From Gillisella vitis (GTDB taxonomy: Bacteria; Pseudomonadota; Alphaproteobacteria; Rhizobiales; Rhizobiaceae), in assembly GCA_009744235.1 (NCBI GenBank), contig WPHV01000020.1:1-41303 (forward strand): a DNA stretch of 41,303 nucleotides. The letters run 5' to 3'. A program made the position numbers and the translations under genes. Positions 7,920-15,887 of this stretch are shown here, piece after piece; within the stretch, counting starts at the first letter, position 1; every line of letters starts with the position of its first letter. The notes under the pieces are model-generated. The model ran no database searches. It was not told where the DNA came from and worked only from the letters and a program-made list of their open reading frames with translations.

Positions 7920-8522
7920 ATGCGGACAAAAAGCGAGACGAAACGACGCCAGATCCTGACGATTGCCGGGGATCTGTTCCGGGAGCATGGATTTGGGGCC
8001 GTCAATATGGCGCAGATCGCGGCCTCGGTCGGCGGATCGAAATCGACCCTTTACAATCATTTCCCCTCCAAGGAAGCCTTGTTCGAAGCCTATGTGATTG
8101 AAGCGGGGCGCGAACCCTTTGCAGCTTTGGCCGATAGCAATCAGGCTGGCGACACCGTGGAAAAATCGCTGACGGCCTATGCGCGCGCCTACCTGCGGCT
8201 GCTGCTTTCGCCGGAGGTTCTCGCCATCAACCGGCTGGTGATTGCCGAAGCGCCACGTTTTCAAGAGCTTGGCAGGATCTTCTATCAGAATGGACCCCGG
8301 GCCACGCTGGACCAGATCGAAAAAAAGCTGGAGCATCTGGTCGAACGCCAGGCGCTTGCCATCCCAGATATCGCAATGGCGGCCTTACAGTTCAAGGCAG
8401 TGGCCGAAGCGGGTCTTTATGAACACTGCCTCTGGGGCCTGATTGATCGCCCGAATGACGCGCAAATCGAGACCGCAGCGAAAAATGCATCCACCACCAT
8501 CCTGACGCTTTATGGCCGCTGA
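7920..8522 (+). CDS. TetR/AcrR family transcriptional regulator
   Basis: This 200-aa regulator has a TetR helix-turn-helix at about residues 8-55 (RRQILTIAGDLFREHG, MAQIAASVGGSKSTLYNHF). The C-terminal ligand domain includes YLRLLLSPEVLAINRLVIAEAPRF. It is clearly related to the second TetR at 13893, sharing GGSK-TLY--FPSK, YLRLLL-P and I-RLV--EA blocks, so the two probably arose by duplication. ATG 7920 is chosen because the recognisable family N-terminus begins there and an operator-like repeat lies just upstream; ATG 7863 has a better AGGGA ribosome site and remains possible (219 aa). It converges on the aldehyde dehydrogenase gene. The ligand is unknown; an aromatic compound is an inference from context. 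Confidence 0.85.
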   Translation: MRTKSETKRRQILTIAGDLFREHGFGAVNMAQIAASVGGSKSTLYNHFPSKEALFEAYVIEAGREPFAALADSNQAGDTVEKSLTAYARAYLRLLLSPEVLAINRLVIAEAPRFQELGRIFYQNGPRATLDQIEKKLEHLVERQALAIPDIAMAALQFKAVAEAGLYEHCLWGLIDRPNDAQIETAAKNASTTILTLYGR

Positions 8523-8543
8523 AATGCTGGCCTACGGCTATTA

Positions 8544-8585
8544 ACGACAGCATCATGCGTTTTATGAAACGTCTGATGCTGTCGT
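8544..8585. terminator. Hairpin between convergent tetR and aldehyde dehydrogenase genes
   Basis: ACGACAGCATCA (8544-8555) pairs perfectly with TGATGCTGTCGT (8574-8585). The spacer can add an inner CGTTT/AAACG stem. It sits between two convergent genes and could end transcription from both sides, although neither flank has a long T-run. Confidence 0.6.
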
Positions 8586-8613
8586 GTCCGTGCGATAAAC
8601 GAAGCGCCTTCGG

Positions 8614-10095
8614 TCAGAAGGGATATTGCAGGGGAATGCTTTGGGTGGTGATCAGGTGATCGCAGGTGAATTCCGCGATGACCCAATCGCTGTTGAACCG
8701 CCCGATACCGCTATTCTTTTCACCACCGAACATCGCATTGGGGCTATCGGCAACGGAAATATCGTTGATATGGGTCATGCCGGCATGGATGCGCTTGGCA
8801 AACCGCAGGCCACGCCCTTCATTCCGTGTGAAAACCGCACTGGAAAGTCCGAATTCGGTCTGGTTGGCGAGTTTTAGCGCGTCCTCCTCACCATGAGCCT
8901 TGATGATCGGAACAACGGGGCCAAACAGTTCAGTCTGGGCCAGCGTCGAGTTGTTATCGACATCAATAAACACATGTGGCGGCAGGACCTGGCCTTGCGG
9001 CTCGCCGCCCAGCGCCAGATGAATGCCGGAGGCCTTGGCTTCTTCAATTTTTGCCAGGATACCATCAAGCTGGCGCTTGCTGATGATCGGGCCGATATTG
9101 GTGCCAATGAGGCTGGGATCACCATAGGTAAGCTTGGAGACGCGCTCAATAAAGCGAGTGACAAACTCGTCATAGATCGAGGCATCAACGATGATCCGGT
9201 TGGTGCTCATGCAGATCTGGCCTTGGTGCAGGAAGCGGCCAAACAGCGCGCCCCGGACGGCCAGATCGAGATCCGCATCATCAAGCACAACGCAAGGCGC
9301 ATTACCGCCCAGCTCAAGCCCGACCCGTTTCAAGGTTGAGCCCTGCATGGCAAGCTGCCCGATATGACGACCGACCCGTGCCGATCCGGTAAAGGAAATG
9401 AACTTCGGCACGGGATGCAGCGTGAACATGTCGCCGATCACCCCGGCAAGGCCGACGACCACATTCAGAAGGCCGCCCGGCAGGCCAGCCTCTTCATAAA
9501 TCTTGGCAATCATCAACCCGCCACTGATCGGGGTCTCTTCCGCCGGTTTGACAACCACCGCATTGCCAAGCGCCAGCGCCGGCGCGATCGAACGATGCGA
9601 CAGATGCATTGGCATGTTCCAGGGGCTGATAACCCCGATGACCCCGAGAGGAGCGCGATGCACCCGCACATCCTTGCCCGGCACTTCGCTGGGGATAATC
9701 CGGCCCTGGACGCGCGACGGCATGCCGGACACCTCCAGCATCGTATCGCGCACCGAAGCCCACTCAATCTCGGCCTTGATGCGCGTGCTGCCGGATTCGG
9801 CGATGATCATATCGACGATTTCAGCATGCCGTTGATCGACGATTTGCGCGGCGCGCAGAAAGACATCGCGCTTTACGCTGGCGGGCCTATCTGCCCAATC
9901 GCGCTGCGCCGCTTCGGCGGCCAGATAGGCCGCATCGAGATCCTCCACCGAGGCCAGCGCGATTTCGGCAATCCTCTCACCGGAATAGGGATTGTTGACA
10001 TTAAGGACATCCCCTGTGGTGCCAGGACGCCAGACGCCGCCAATATATTGGCCGCTGTAAGCGCAATAGGGTTCCGACCGGTTGATCGCGTTCAT
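8614..10095 (-). CDS. Aldehyde dehydrogenase, vanillin/benzaldehyde dehydrogenase-like
   Basis: This 493-aa NAD(P)+-dependent aldehyde dehydrogenase has the full catalytic set: Asn160 in PWNMP, Lys183 in VKPAEETP, Glu261 in LELGGNAP and the nucleophile Cys295 in GQICMSTNR. The overall sequence (e.g. SGSTRIKAEIEW, VHRAPLGVIGVISPWNMPM) looks like the benzaldehyde/vanillin dehydrogenase branch. The ATG at 10095 has GGAGA eight bases upstream; a TTG 15 bases earlier is less likely. It lies 22 bp after the FUSC transporter gene on the same strand, so they form an operon. Next to a stilbene-cleaving-type oxygenase, its inferred job is to oxidise the aromatic aldehydes produced. Substrate is not proven. 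Confidence 0.88.
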   Translation of the reverse strand: MNAINRSEPYCAYSGQYIGGVWRPGTTGDVLNVNNPYSGERIAEIALASVEDLDAAYLAAEAAQRDWADRPASVKRDVFLRAAQIVDQRHAEIVDMIIAESGSTRIKAEIEWASVRDTMLEVSGMPSRVQGRIIPSEVPGKDVRVHRAPLGVIGVISPWNMPMHLSHRSIAPALALGNAVVVKPAEETPISGGLMIAKIYEEAGLPGGLLNVVVGLAGVIGDMFTLHPVPKFISFTGSARVGRHIGQLAMQGSTLKRVGLELGGNAPCVVLDDADLDLAVRGALFGRFLHQGQICMSTNRIIVDASIYDEFVTRFIERVSKLTYGDPSLIGTNIGPIISKRQLDGILAKIEEAKASGIHLALGGEPQGQVLPPHVFIDVDNNSTLAQTELFGPVVPIIKAHGEEDALKLANQTEFGLSSAVFTRNEGRGLRFAKRIHAGMTHINDISVADSPNAMFGGEKNSGIGRFNSDWVIAEFTCDHLITTQSIPLQYPF

Positions 10096-10117
10096 TGCTT
10101 TTCTCCACAATTGAAAT

Positions 10118-12001
10118 TCAGAGAGATGTATGGGGAACCAGGACCGGATTCCGTTTCAGCAGGGTCAAGAAGACCGAATGGTGATGCTCCCAGTTTTCAG
10201 GAGCGGCTTTCAGTGCTTCGAGTGCAAAATCGACATAGCGCCTGTCGAGCGAGGCGATGTCATCACGCCCACGCCGTTCCAGAAGACGGCCCAGCATGGT
10301 CACAAGGCAGAGAAGCAGAAACACGTCCCGGCTGGTTTCTGAAGGCGCAACGAGCCGCAGACTTCCCATACGCAGGATGCGCTGGATCATTCTGAAGCGG
10401 CGTTGCAGCACCTGTTCATGGCTGGCAAGCCGGGCCGTTACCTCAAGATCTTCTGTCAGACGGTTGCGCAGCACTGTCAGCACCAGGCGATGATTGACCG
10501 GAAAGACAAAACGAAAAGCGAGTGCCGCAGCAGCAACACCCGCCACCATCGCCAAGGTCTGCTCCACCGAAAGCCAAGGCGATACCGCCACCGGAAAAAC
10601 CGGCTGGGCAGCGAGTAGGAATGACATATTGCCATCAATGGCCGCTTTGGCGGTTTTCGGACGCGACATGGCGTAAGCGCCCACGGCCAAGAAAGGCGCC
10701 ACCATCAACAGCATGTCCAGCGAATTTTCCGCATGCGGCAACAGAAAAATCCGCGAGAGCAAGCCAAGCGTTGCGCCGCACACCGTCCCTTTCAATGCCT
10801 CGCCAACCGCGAGCTGAGGGGCTTCATGGCTTGAAAACAGCGTCACGAATACCGCAGCTGTCATCAGCATGACCGGACCCAACGACCAGCCAGTCAGCTT
10901 CCAGACCAGGGCCACCGCGCTCAGCGCAAGGAAAGTCCGGCAAAAGGCAATTGCTGCCGCCCTTTTGTCCGAAATGCGCAAGGCATTGAGATCCAGCAGG
11001 CGATTGACCGGCTGGACAGCGGAAAGCTCACCCAGGTAACCGATGGCAGCGGTCACCGCGGCCGACAGTTGCGGGGCGTGCTCGCCGATTGCCGCGACAG
11101 CAGTATGGGCCGCCTCGATATCGCCACGCCCCAGCGCCAGATCGACAGCGGCCAATGTTTCAGCGGTCTTTTCCGTCCGCATCTGCGGCTCGCCGAGTTG
11201 GCGGGCCGTCATCGCTTCGGTGACCAGAATGGTCGAGGCGGCGGCAATGTGACGGGCGAACCGGGCGCGCTGGTGCCCTGTGAGCGAGCCCGCAGCCAGT
11301 GTGTCGAGATCAGTATCCATCTGGACGACTACCGAGAAGAACTGTTGCACGGGTTCACCCACGCCCCCCCCCATGGTTTCCCCAGGGGTTTTCAGCAGGG
11401 CCGCCGAAAGCGACAGAGCCTGACGCAGAAGTGCAAGAGAGCGGGTATGAACCATGTCCTTGGCTGCCCCCGGTGCAAAAAGCACCGTGGCGACAAGCGA
11501 AGCCACCACACCGATCAGGGTACAGGCGATCCGCGACCAGGCCAATTCATGGCCAAGCTGGGGCTCGATCAGACCCGACATGGTGACGACGGCAGCGGTG
11601 TAACCGGCCAGCAAAAGCCCATAGGACCGGAAATGGCGAAAGAACGATCCCGCCGCAGCGCACAGCGCGACCCAGCAAATCAGCACCGACAGCTGCAGGC
11701 CAGGTGCAGCGCTCAATTGCCAGAGCATTAGAAAGCCGAAAAGGGCTCCGACGATGGTTCCCGCCAGCCGCGCCAGTCCCCGCTCGACCACCAGGCCACG
11801 GGTGGGCTGGGCGACCAGCCACACAGTCATTGCCGCCCAGTAGGGATGGTGAATTTGCAGCAATGTGGCCAATGCCATGGCAAGAATAGCGGCAATGGTG
11901 GTGCGCAAGGCAAAGCTGACGCTGGGGCCTTTTAAGAAAACAAATCGACGCCGCCACCGGTTCACATCGCCACGTGTGGTGTTTTTTGTTGCTGGAGACA
12001 T
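10118..12001 (-). CDS. FUSC family inner-membrane transporter
   Basis: The 627-aa protein has two clusters of membrane segments. The first is near the N-terminus (TTIAAILAMALATLL, WAAMTVWLVAQPTRG, GTIVGALFGFLML). The second is in the C-terminal half (FLALSAVALVWKLTG and after). Each is followed by a soluble domain, the layout of FUSC/AaeB/YccS proteins. The HPYWAAMTVWLVAQPTRG segment is typical. AaeB-type members export aromatic carboxylic acids, so export of benzoate-type products of the neighbouring enzymes is a reasonable inference. ATG 12001 is preferred over a TTG at 12028; the ribosome site (AAGAGA) is weak. It is upstream of and probably co-transcribed with the aldehyde dehydrogenase gene. 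Confidence 0.85.
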   Translation of the reverse strand: MSPATKNTTRGDVNRWRRRFVFLKGPSVSFALRTTIAAILAMALATLLQIHHPYWAAMTVWLVAQPTRGLVVERGLARLAGTIVGALFGFLMLWQLSAAPGLQLSVLICWVALCAAAGSFFRHFRSYGLLLAGYTAAVVTMSGLIEPQLGHELAWSRIACTLIGVVASLVATVLFAPGAAKDMVHTRSLALLRQALSLSAALLKTPGETMGGGVGEPVQQFFSVVVQMDTDLDTLAAGSLTGHQRARFARHIAAASTILVTEAMTARQLGEPQMRTEKTAETLAAVDLALGRGDIEAAHTAVAAIGEHAPQLSAAVTAAIGYLGELSAVQPVNRLLDLNALRISDKRAAAIAFCRTFLALSAVALVWKLTGWSLGPVMLMTAAVFVTLFSSHEAPQLAVGEALKGTVCGATLGLLSRIFLLPHAENSLDMLLMVAPFLAVGAYAMSRPKTAKAAIDGNMSFLLAAQPVFPVAVSPWLSVEQTLAMVAGVAAAALAFRFVFPVNHRLVLTVLRNRLTEDLEVTARLASHEQVLQRRFRMIQRILRMGSLRLVAPSETSRDVFLLLCLVTMLGRLLERRGRDDIASLDRRYVDFALEALKAAPENWEHHHSVFLTLLKRNPVLVPHTSL

Positions 12002-12116
12002 GCGGTCGGTTCTCTTCAAGGGCGGCAACGGGGTCCGGTATCGGATTGATGTCTAGTCGGAAAGTCATGAAATATGACAATTCGTATACTCTTTCGAATA
12101 TCCCATATCCTTACCG

Positions 12117-12157
12117 CATAATTCCTTAGATTGAACTCGATCCAATGCGAAATTATG
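12117..12157. repeat. Degenerate rhizobial palindromic repeat
   Basis: CATAATT (12117-12123) pairs with AATTATG (12151-12157), enclosing a C-rich CCTTAGATTG and CGATCCAA core. It is a diverged copy of the motif seen more perfectly at 26279-26310 and partly at 37038-37062, a short palindromic repeat type common between rhizobial genes. Confidence 0.5.
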
Positions 12158-12186
12158 TCGAAAATTTGAACTATTACAGTAACTTA

Positions 12187-12208
12187 CATGCACTTGACAA
12201 AATGCATG
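12187..12208. promoter_or_regulatory. Inverted repeat in the FUSC promoter
   Basis: CATGCA, ten bases, TGCATG is a perfect inverted repeat. The minus-strand -35 candidate TTGTCA lies in its spacer, followed by 17 bases and GTAATA, so a bound protein would cover the promoter of the FUSC-aldehyde dehydrogenase operon. It differs from both TetR-associated palindromes in the neighbourhood, so the regulator is unknown. Confidence 0.35.
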
Positions 12209-12270
12209 CCACTGTAGAAAACGGTGCAGAAAATCGGGATCGGCCCGATGATCTAAGTCTTGGTTTTATC

Positions 12271-12310
12271 GCATTGGGCTGAAAATCGTTCCCGGTTTCC
12301 AGCCCAATGC
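12271..12310 (-). repeat. Hairpin-forming repeat after the dioxygenase gene
   Basis: GCATTGGGCTG (12271-12281) and CAGCCCAATGC (12300-12310) are perfect 11-bp arms around a loop containing GAAAATCG. The loop resembles the loop of the RIME-like elements elsewhere in the window, so this is probably a related repeat that may also act as terminator for the leftward dioxygenase gene. No T-run follows. Confidence 0.5.
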
Positions 12311-12326
12311 CGTCCTTCAGGCTATG

Positions 12327-13793
12327 TCAACCCGCCTTCAGCTGATCGCCCGGCACCCAATTGCCGTGCAACGACATGCGCAGACGCATCGGCAACTTGA
12401 TGGTCGCAATCGGACCGTCAGACAGATGTTGCGCATCCAGCACGAGAAGATCCGTAGCGCGCTCCGCCAACCGATTAACCAGACCGATCACATAGCCATC
12501 GCCTTCAGGCGAATCCGGCCGGCGCGGCACGAAGACCGGCTCCTGGAAACAGGACTGGTCATCGGCAAACCAGAGCTGGGTCTTTCCGGTTGCAATATCC
12601 AGATGCGCCAGTTGATTGAAGAACTGAAACGGACGCGGACCGATCCGGGCTTCGTCAAAAGGCTTGGTCGGATCCATGGCGATCACAAAGCCATGGCGAT
12701 ATTGCCGGCCACAATAGCGGTCGTCGCTGCGGGGAAACTCACAAGCGAAACTGGTGAGCGGCTTCACTTCGATATTGTTGCCGTTCGACCGCATGTCGAA
12801 GGTCCAGCGCATCATCTGCGAAGACAGGGTTTCCGGCGGCGGCACCGTGCCGTCCGATTGCGGGAAGAAATAGAAGATGTTGCCTGATGTGACGGGCATA
12901 TCGACAAAGATCCTGCCGCCATCATCGAAGGCGTTCAGCGTATGGCCCTGGAAGCCGTTGGGCGCCTTGAACCAACGAACATCACGTCCGTCGCCATCCC
13001 GGCGCAGAATGCCGAAGAGCTGATCCAGACCCGGCTGCCACTGGAAGTGCTTGCCGCCCTGCTTCATCCGCTCCAGATCCGCCGTCAACGGCATCAACGG
13101 GAAAATCACGAAATGCTCCGTGACCGCGAAATCATGGATCATTGCGGCATAAGGTGCGGTGATCCACACTTCACGCTTCATCCGGCCATGCTTGTCGATC
13201 TCGTAATAGACGATGTCGGGGGTGGCCTCACCTTTGGCCTCGTAGCCGAAACACAGCAGATCGCCGGTTTCTGGGTCGAATTTCGGATGGGCCGTGAAGG
13301 TCGCGCTGGTCAACTGACCATCGAAATCATAAAGACCGATGGTTTCAAGCGTGATCGGATCGAGGGCATAAGGTGGGCTATCCTCCTTCAGCGCCAGCAG
13401 CTTGCCATTGTGAACAACGACATTGGTATTGGCGGTGGAGTTGGAAATATCCTTGACGCTCGGATCATTGGTAAAGGGATTGCGATAGATCCCGTGCAAG
13501 GAGGCGCGGGCGTCGCGCTGGGCCTTCAATCGCTCGGTCATCACGTAACGACGCTGAAAATCCACATGGCCGTTCTTGAACCGGAAGGCGCTGACGGCGC
13601 CATCGCCATTGAAGAAAATGTCCTCACCAAGCATAGGGGGATATTGCGGATCGGGAGCAACCTGAAAGAACGTGCCGTCGATCTCCTCGGGCACCTTGCC
13701 CTCCACTTCGAGATCATAAACCTGGCCTTCAAAACGGGCCGGCTTGTAGAGCGATCCAGTAAATTCAGGCTTATTTGGAAATGGGACTGTCAT
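12327..13793 (-). CDS. Carotenoid oxygenase family protein, lignostilbene dioxygenase type
   Basis: This 488-aa non-haem Fe(II) oxygenase should cleave a central C=C bond with O2 to give two aldehydes. The four iron-binding histidines are His169 (FTAHPKF), His220 (AMIHDFA), His284 (FQGHTLN) and His476 (SLHGNWV). Residues Phe61, Tyr103 and Lys136 sit, with a uniform shift of two, where bacterial stilbene-cleaving enzymes carry the Phe59/Tyr101/Lys134 set that binds the 4-hydroxyl group; the LLALKEDSPP context fits this group. Length is typical. AAAGG lies eight bases before the ATG. It is divergent from the second tetR, with operator-like repeats between. An apocarotenoid or isoeugenol-type substrate cannot be excluded. 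Confidence 0.88.
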   Translation of the reverse strand: MTVPFPNKPEFTGSLYKPARFEGQVYDLEVEGKVPEEIDGTFFQVAPDPQYPPMLGEDIFFNGDGAVSAFRFKNGHVDFQRRYVMTERLKAQRDARASLHGIYRNPFTNDPSVKDISNSTANTNVVVHNGKLLALKEDSPPYALDPITLETIGLYDFDGQLTSATFTAHPKFDPETGDLLCFGYEAKGEATPDIVYYEIDKHGRMKREVWITAPYAAMIHDFAVTEHFVIFPLMPLTADLERMKQGGKHFQWQPGLDQLFGILRRDGDGRDVRWFKAPNGFQGHTLNAFDDGGRIFVDMPVTSGNIFYFFPQSDGTVPPPETLSSQMMRWTFDMRSNGNNIEVKPLTSFACEFPRSDDRYCGRQYRHGFVIAMDPTKPFDEARIGPRPFQFFNQLAHLDIATGKTQLWFADDQSCFQEPVFVPRRPDSPEGDGYVIGLVNRLAERATDLLVLDAQHLSDGPIATIKLPMRLRMSLHGNWVPGDQLKAG

Positions 13794-13812
13794 CGGATTG
13801 ACCTTTCATAAC

Positions 13813-13828
13813 CGTACGATATTGTACA
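13813..13828. promoter_or_regulatory. Operator-like palindrome 1 (CGTAC-N6-GTACA)
   Basis: CGTAC, GATATT, GTACA nearly matches the perfect palindrome at 13862. It overlaps the -10 element of the leftward dioxygenase promoter, a position where a repressor would block RNA polymerase. The likely ligand-responsive repressor is the TetR protein encoded at 13893. Confidence 0.55.
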
Positions 13829-13853
13829 TATACAGCCATGTGACAGACGTCAA
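13825..13853 (-). promoter_or_regulatory. Promoter of the dioxygenase gene
   Basis: On the minus strand TTGACG (13853-13848) is followed after 17 bases by TATGTA (13830-13825), a good sigma-70-type promoter. It points at the dioxygenase start at 13793 and is overlapped by palindrome 1. Confidence 0.6.
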
Positions 13854-13861
13854 GTTATAAA

Positions 13862-13877
13862 CGTACATCCCAGTACG
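13862..13877. promoter_or_regulatory. Operator-like palindrome 2 (CGTAC-N6-GTACG)
   Basis: This perfect 5-bp inverted repeat with a six-base spacer lies 49 bp from palindrome 1 and between the tetR start codon (13893) and any upstream promoter. The pair suggests joint control of the divergent dioxygenase and tetR genes, including autoregulation. Confidence 0.55.
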
Positions 13878-13892
13878 ATTTCAGGAGGCGCC

Positions 13893-14624
13893 ATGCGTGT
13901 CAGAACCCAGGCCAAGCGCCAGGCCATTGTCGACATCGCCGGGTCGATGTTTCTTCGCCACGGCTATGCCCAGGTATCGATGGCGGCGGTGGCGGCAGAA
14001 GTCGGCGGATCCAAGGGAACGCTCTACGGCTATTTCCCCAGCAAGGCGGATCTGTTTGCCGCTTTTGTCGTTCAGGCAGGCGAAGATGCCTTTGCACCGT
14101 TGATGGATGTCATCGACAAGGAGCAGGACGCCGCAAATACGCTGAAAGCGCTCGGAATGAACTACCTGAGGCTGCTGCTACGCCCCAAGATCATCGCAAT
14201 CACCCGTCTGGTGGTATCGGAAGCAGGCAGGGCCACCGATCTCAGCGCGATTTACTTCGACATCGGTCCGCGCCGGGTGCTGGACCGCTTCATACAGATT
14301 TTCGAGACGATGAAAATATCAGGTAAACTTGTCCCACCCGATAGCGCGCAGGCCGCACGGGAATTCAAGGCGCTGTGCGAGGCCGGTCTTTATGAACCTG
14401 TGCTGCTTGGTGTAGCCGGCATTCCGAGCGAAGGGGACATGGAGGCCAATGTCGCAGCCACGGTCGATATTATGTGCACGAGGTATGGACCGACAAAATC
14501 CCGGCGGCGACCGAAAGCACCGGCAAAACAGCCATCGACCACCGGTGTGACACGCAGGAAACCGCCGCCGGAGGATGATCTGTTATCCGAAAAAGCTCAC
14601 CACGAGCAACCCTATAGATTATGA
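13893..14624 (+). CDS. TetR/AcrR family transcriptional regulator
   Basis: This 243-aa regulator has a TetR DNA-binding domain at residues 6-55 (RQAIVDIAGSMFLRHG, VSMAAVAAEVGGSKGTLYGYF) and an all-helical ligand domain with YLRLLLRPKIIAITRLVVSEAGR. It is a paralogue of the TetR at 7920 but carries an extra basic, proline-rich C-terminal tail of about 40 residues. AGGAGG lies four bases before the ATG. It is divergent from the dioxygenase gene with two palindromes between them, so it is the likely local repressor. The natural inducer is unknown; a stilbene or its cleavage aldehyde is a guess from context. Confidence 0.88.
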   Translation: MRVRTQAKRQAIVDIAGSMFLRHGYAQVSMAAVAAEVGGSKGTLYGYFPSKADLFAAFVVQAGEDAFAPLMDVIDKEQDAANTLKALGMNYLRLLLRPKIIAITRLVVSEAGRATDLSAIYFDIGPRRVLDRFIQIFETMKISGKLVPPDSAQAAREFKALCEAGLYEPVLLGVAGIPSEGDMEANVAATVDIMCTRYGPTKSRRRPKAPAKQPSTTGVTRRKPPPEDDLLSEKAHHEQPYRL

Positions 14625-14653
14625 GCAACATCATGCACTTGACTTGTTTTGAC

Positions 14654-14699
14654 GGGGAATATCAGGCGTCATTTTCAATGACTCCTGATATAACTCCCC
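14654..14699. terminator. Long imperfect hairpin between convergent genes
   Basis: GGGGAATATCAGG (14654-14666) and its near complement CCTGATATAACTCCCC (14684-14699) form a long stem, extended inward by GTCA/TGAC. It lies between the convergent second tetR and the polysaccharide export gene and could terminate both. Confidence 0.6.
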
Positions 14700-14705
14700 T
14701 CAAAA

Positions 14706-15887
14706 TCAATCCGTCAAACTGCGAACGCCGGAGGCCGTACCAACAGGGGTTGCGATCAATTGCATGAACTTCATGAAATCGACCGTCGGATGACGCGACG
14801 CATAGATGACATCGCGACTCTTGATCGGGAAATTCTGGCCAACAATCAGGCTATCGGGTGAACGCATGTTGAACCGGTAGACGATCGGGTATCGGCCATC
14901 CTTGCTCGCCACCATGCCCTTGGACTGCAATTCGTGGAACCGCTTGGCACCCAGAATATCCATGACGATTTCCGGCTCCTCGTAGCGGAACACGAAATAG
15001 CCTTCCGCATCCACCTGGCTGTCGGAACCGCCGCCGCCAAGCGCGATGGCTTCAAGGAGGTTCAGATCATTGGCGCCGAAGGGTACACGGCCATTCTTCT
15101 GGACTTCACCCAGAATGGTGAAGGTACGCGGATCGTGGGTGACATAGATCTGGTCGCGCGGCTCGACATAAATGTTTTCACGCGGATTTTCGATCAGCGA
15201 CTTCAACAGCACGCTGGCCGATTTGGTGCCGCGTACCAGAGTTACATAGGATTCGTAGGGTTCGCTGGAAGCCCCGCCAGCCCGTGCGATCACCTCGGTG
15301 AGCTTGTCTCCGGCCAGGGTCAGCTCCACATTCGAAGGCTTGCCGACGGAGCCGGAAACCGTGACGGAACGCGAAGCGGTGCCTGCTGCCGTGACAAGGA
15401 CATCAGGCTCCACGGCCTTATTGACCAGCTTGGCCAGGATAGCCTTGCGCGCTTCTTCCTGGGTTTTTCCGGCCAGGACAATCTGTCCGACATAGGGAAT
15501 GGTGCCGGTTCCATCTGGCTGGATCACCACATCGATGGTCGTCTGCTTGGACTGGCTCGTTGAAAACAGCCCGTCCGATCCGGCTTCGAAAATGCTGATC
15601 TTCAACTGATCGCCAATCCCGATCACCACCCGGCCAGCCCGTCCGCCAATACCGAAACGGCGGCTGAACATCGAATTGGAAAAACCGGAAACCGTACGGG
15701 CAGTCCGCTGATCGACATCCACAACATCGAAAACCGATGCATTGGGCCTGTTTAGCTCCTGCCTTGACTTACCTGCCTGGCTCTCGATCTGCGAGGAAAG
15801 CGGCCCTGACGCCGGTAGAGTATCGCATGCAGCAAGACCCGCAGTAACAAAAACTGCGACAACCTTTTTCAACGGGTAACTCTCCAC
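14706..15887 (-). CDS. Polysaccharide export outer-membrane lipoprotein (OPX/Wza-like)
   Basis: The 393-aa protein starts with a lipoprotein signal (KKVVAVFVTAGLAAC, lipidated Cys21). It then has a poly-export domain (IGIGDQLKISIFEAG, VQPDGTGTIPYVGQIVLAG), at least two SLBB-type blocks and a C-terminal region with SRDVIYASRHP. Such proteins form the outer-membrane channel for exported polysaccharides. The chosen GTG at 15887 has AAGGAG eight bases upstream and starts right before the signal peptide; an ATG at 15947 would add 20 non-signal-like residues. It stands alone, 4.5 kb from the exo cluster, which has its own OPX protein ExoF. It may serve another surface polysaccharide. Confidence 0.85.
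   Translation of the reverse strand: MESYPLKKVVAVFVTAGLAACDTLPASGPLSSQIESQAGKSRQELNRPNASVFDVVDVDQRTARTVSGFSNSMFSRRFGIGGRAGRVVIGIGDQLKISIFEAGSDGLFSTSQSKQTTIDVVIQPDGTGTIPYVGQIVLAGKTQEEARKAILAKLVNKAVEPDVLVTAAGTASRSVTVSGSVGKPSNVELTLAGDKLTEVIARAGGASSEPYESYVTLVRGTKSASVLLKSLIENPRENIYVEPRDQIYVTHDPRTFTILGEVQKNGRVPFGANDLNLLEAIALGGGGSDSQVDAEGYFVFRYEEPEIVMDILGAKRFHELQSKGMVASKDGRYPIVYRFNMRSPDSLIVGQNFPIKSRDVIYASRHPTVDFMKFMQLIATPVGTASGVRSLTD

Larger units (their letters stand above)
12002..12326. other. Intergenic region between FUSC and dioxygenase genes
   Basis: It contains no gene. It holds the probable promoter of the FUSC-aldehyde dehydrogenase operon, reading left: TTGTCA, 17 bases, GTAATA on the minus strand, with its -35 inside the inverted repeat at 12187-12208. 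Two repeat-type palindromes also lie here (12117-12157 and 12271-12310). Confidence 0.5.

Noticed and set aside
9364..10395. 343-codon plus-strand frame opposite the aldehyde dehydrogenase and FUSC genes
   Set aside because: It is antisense to two well-supported genes and shows no recognisable domain.
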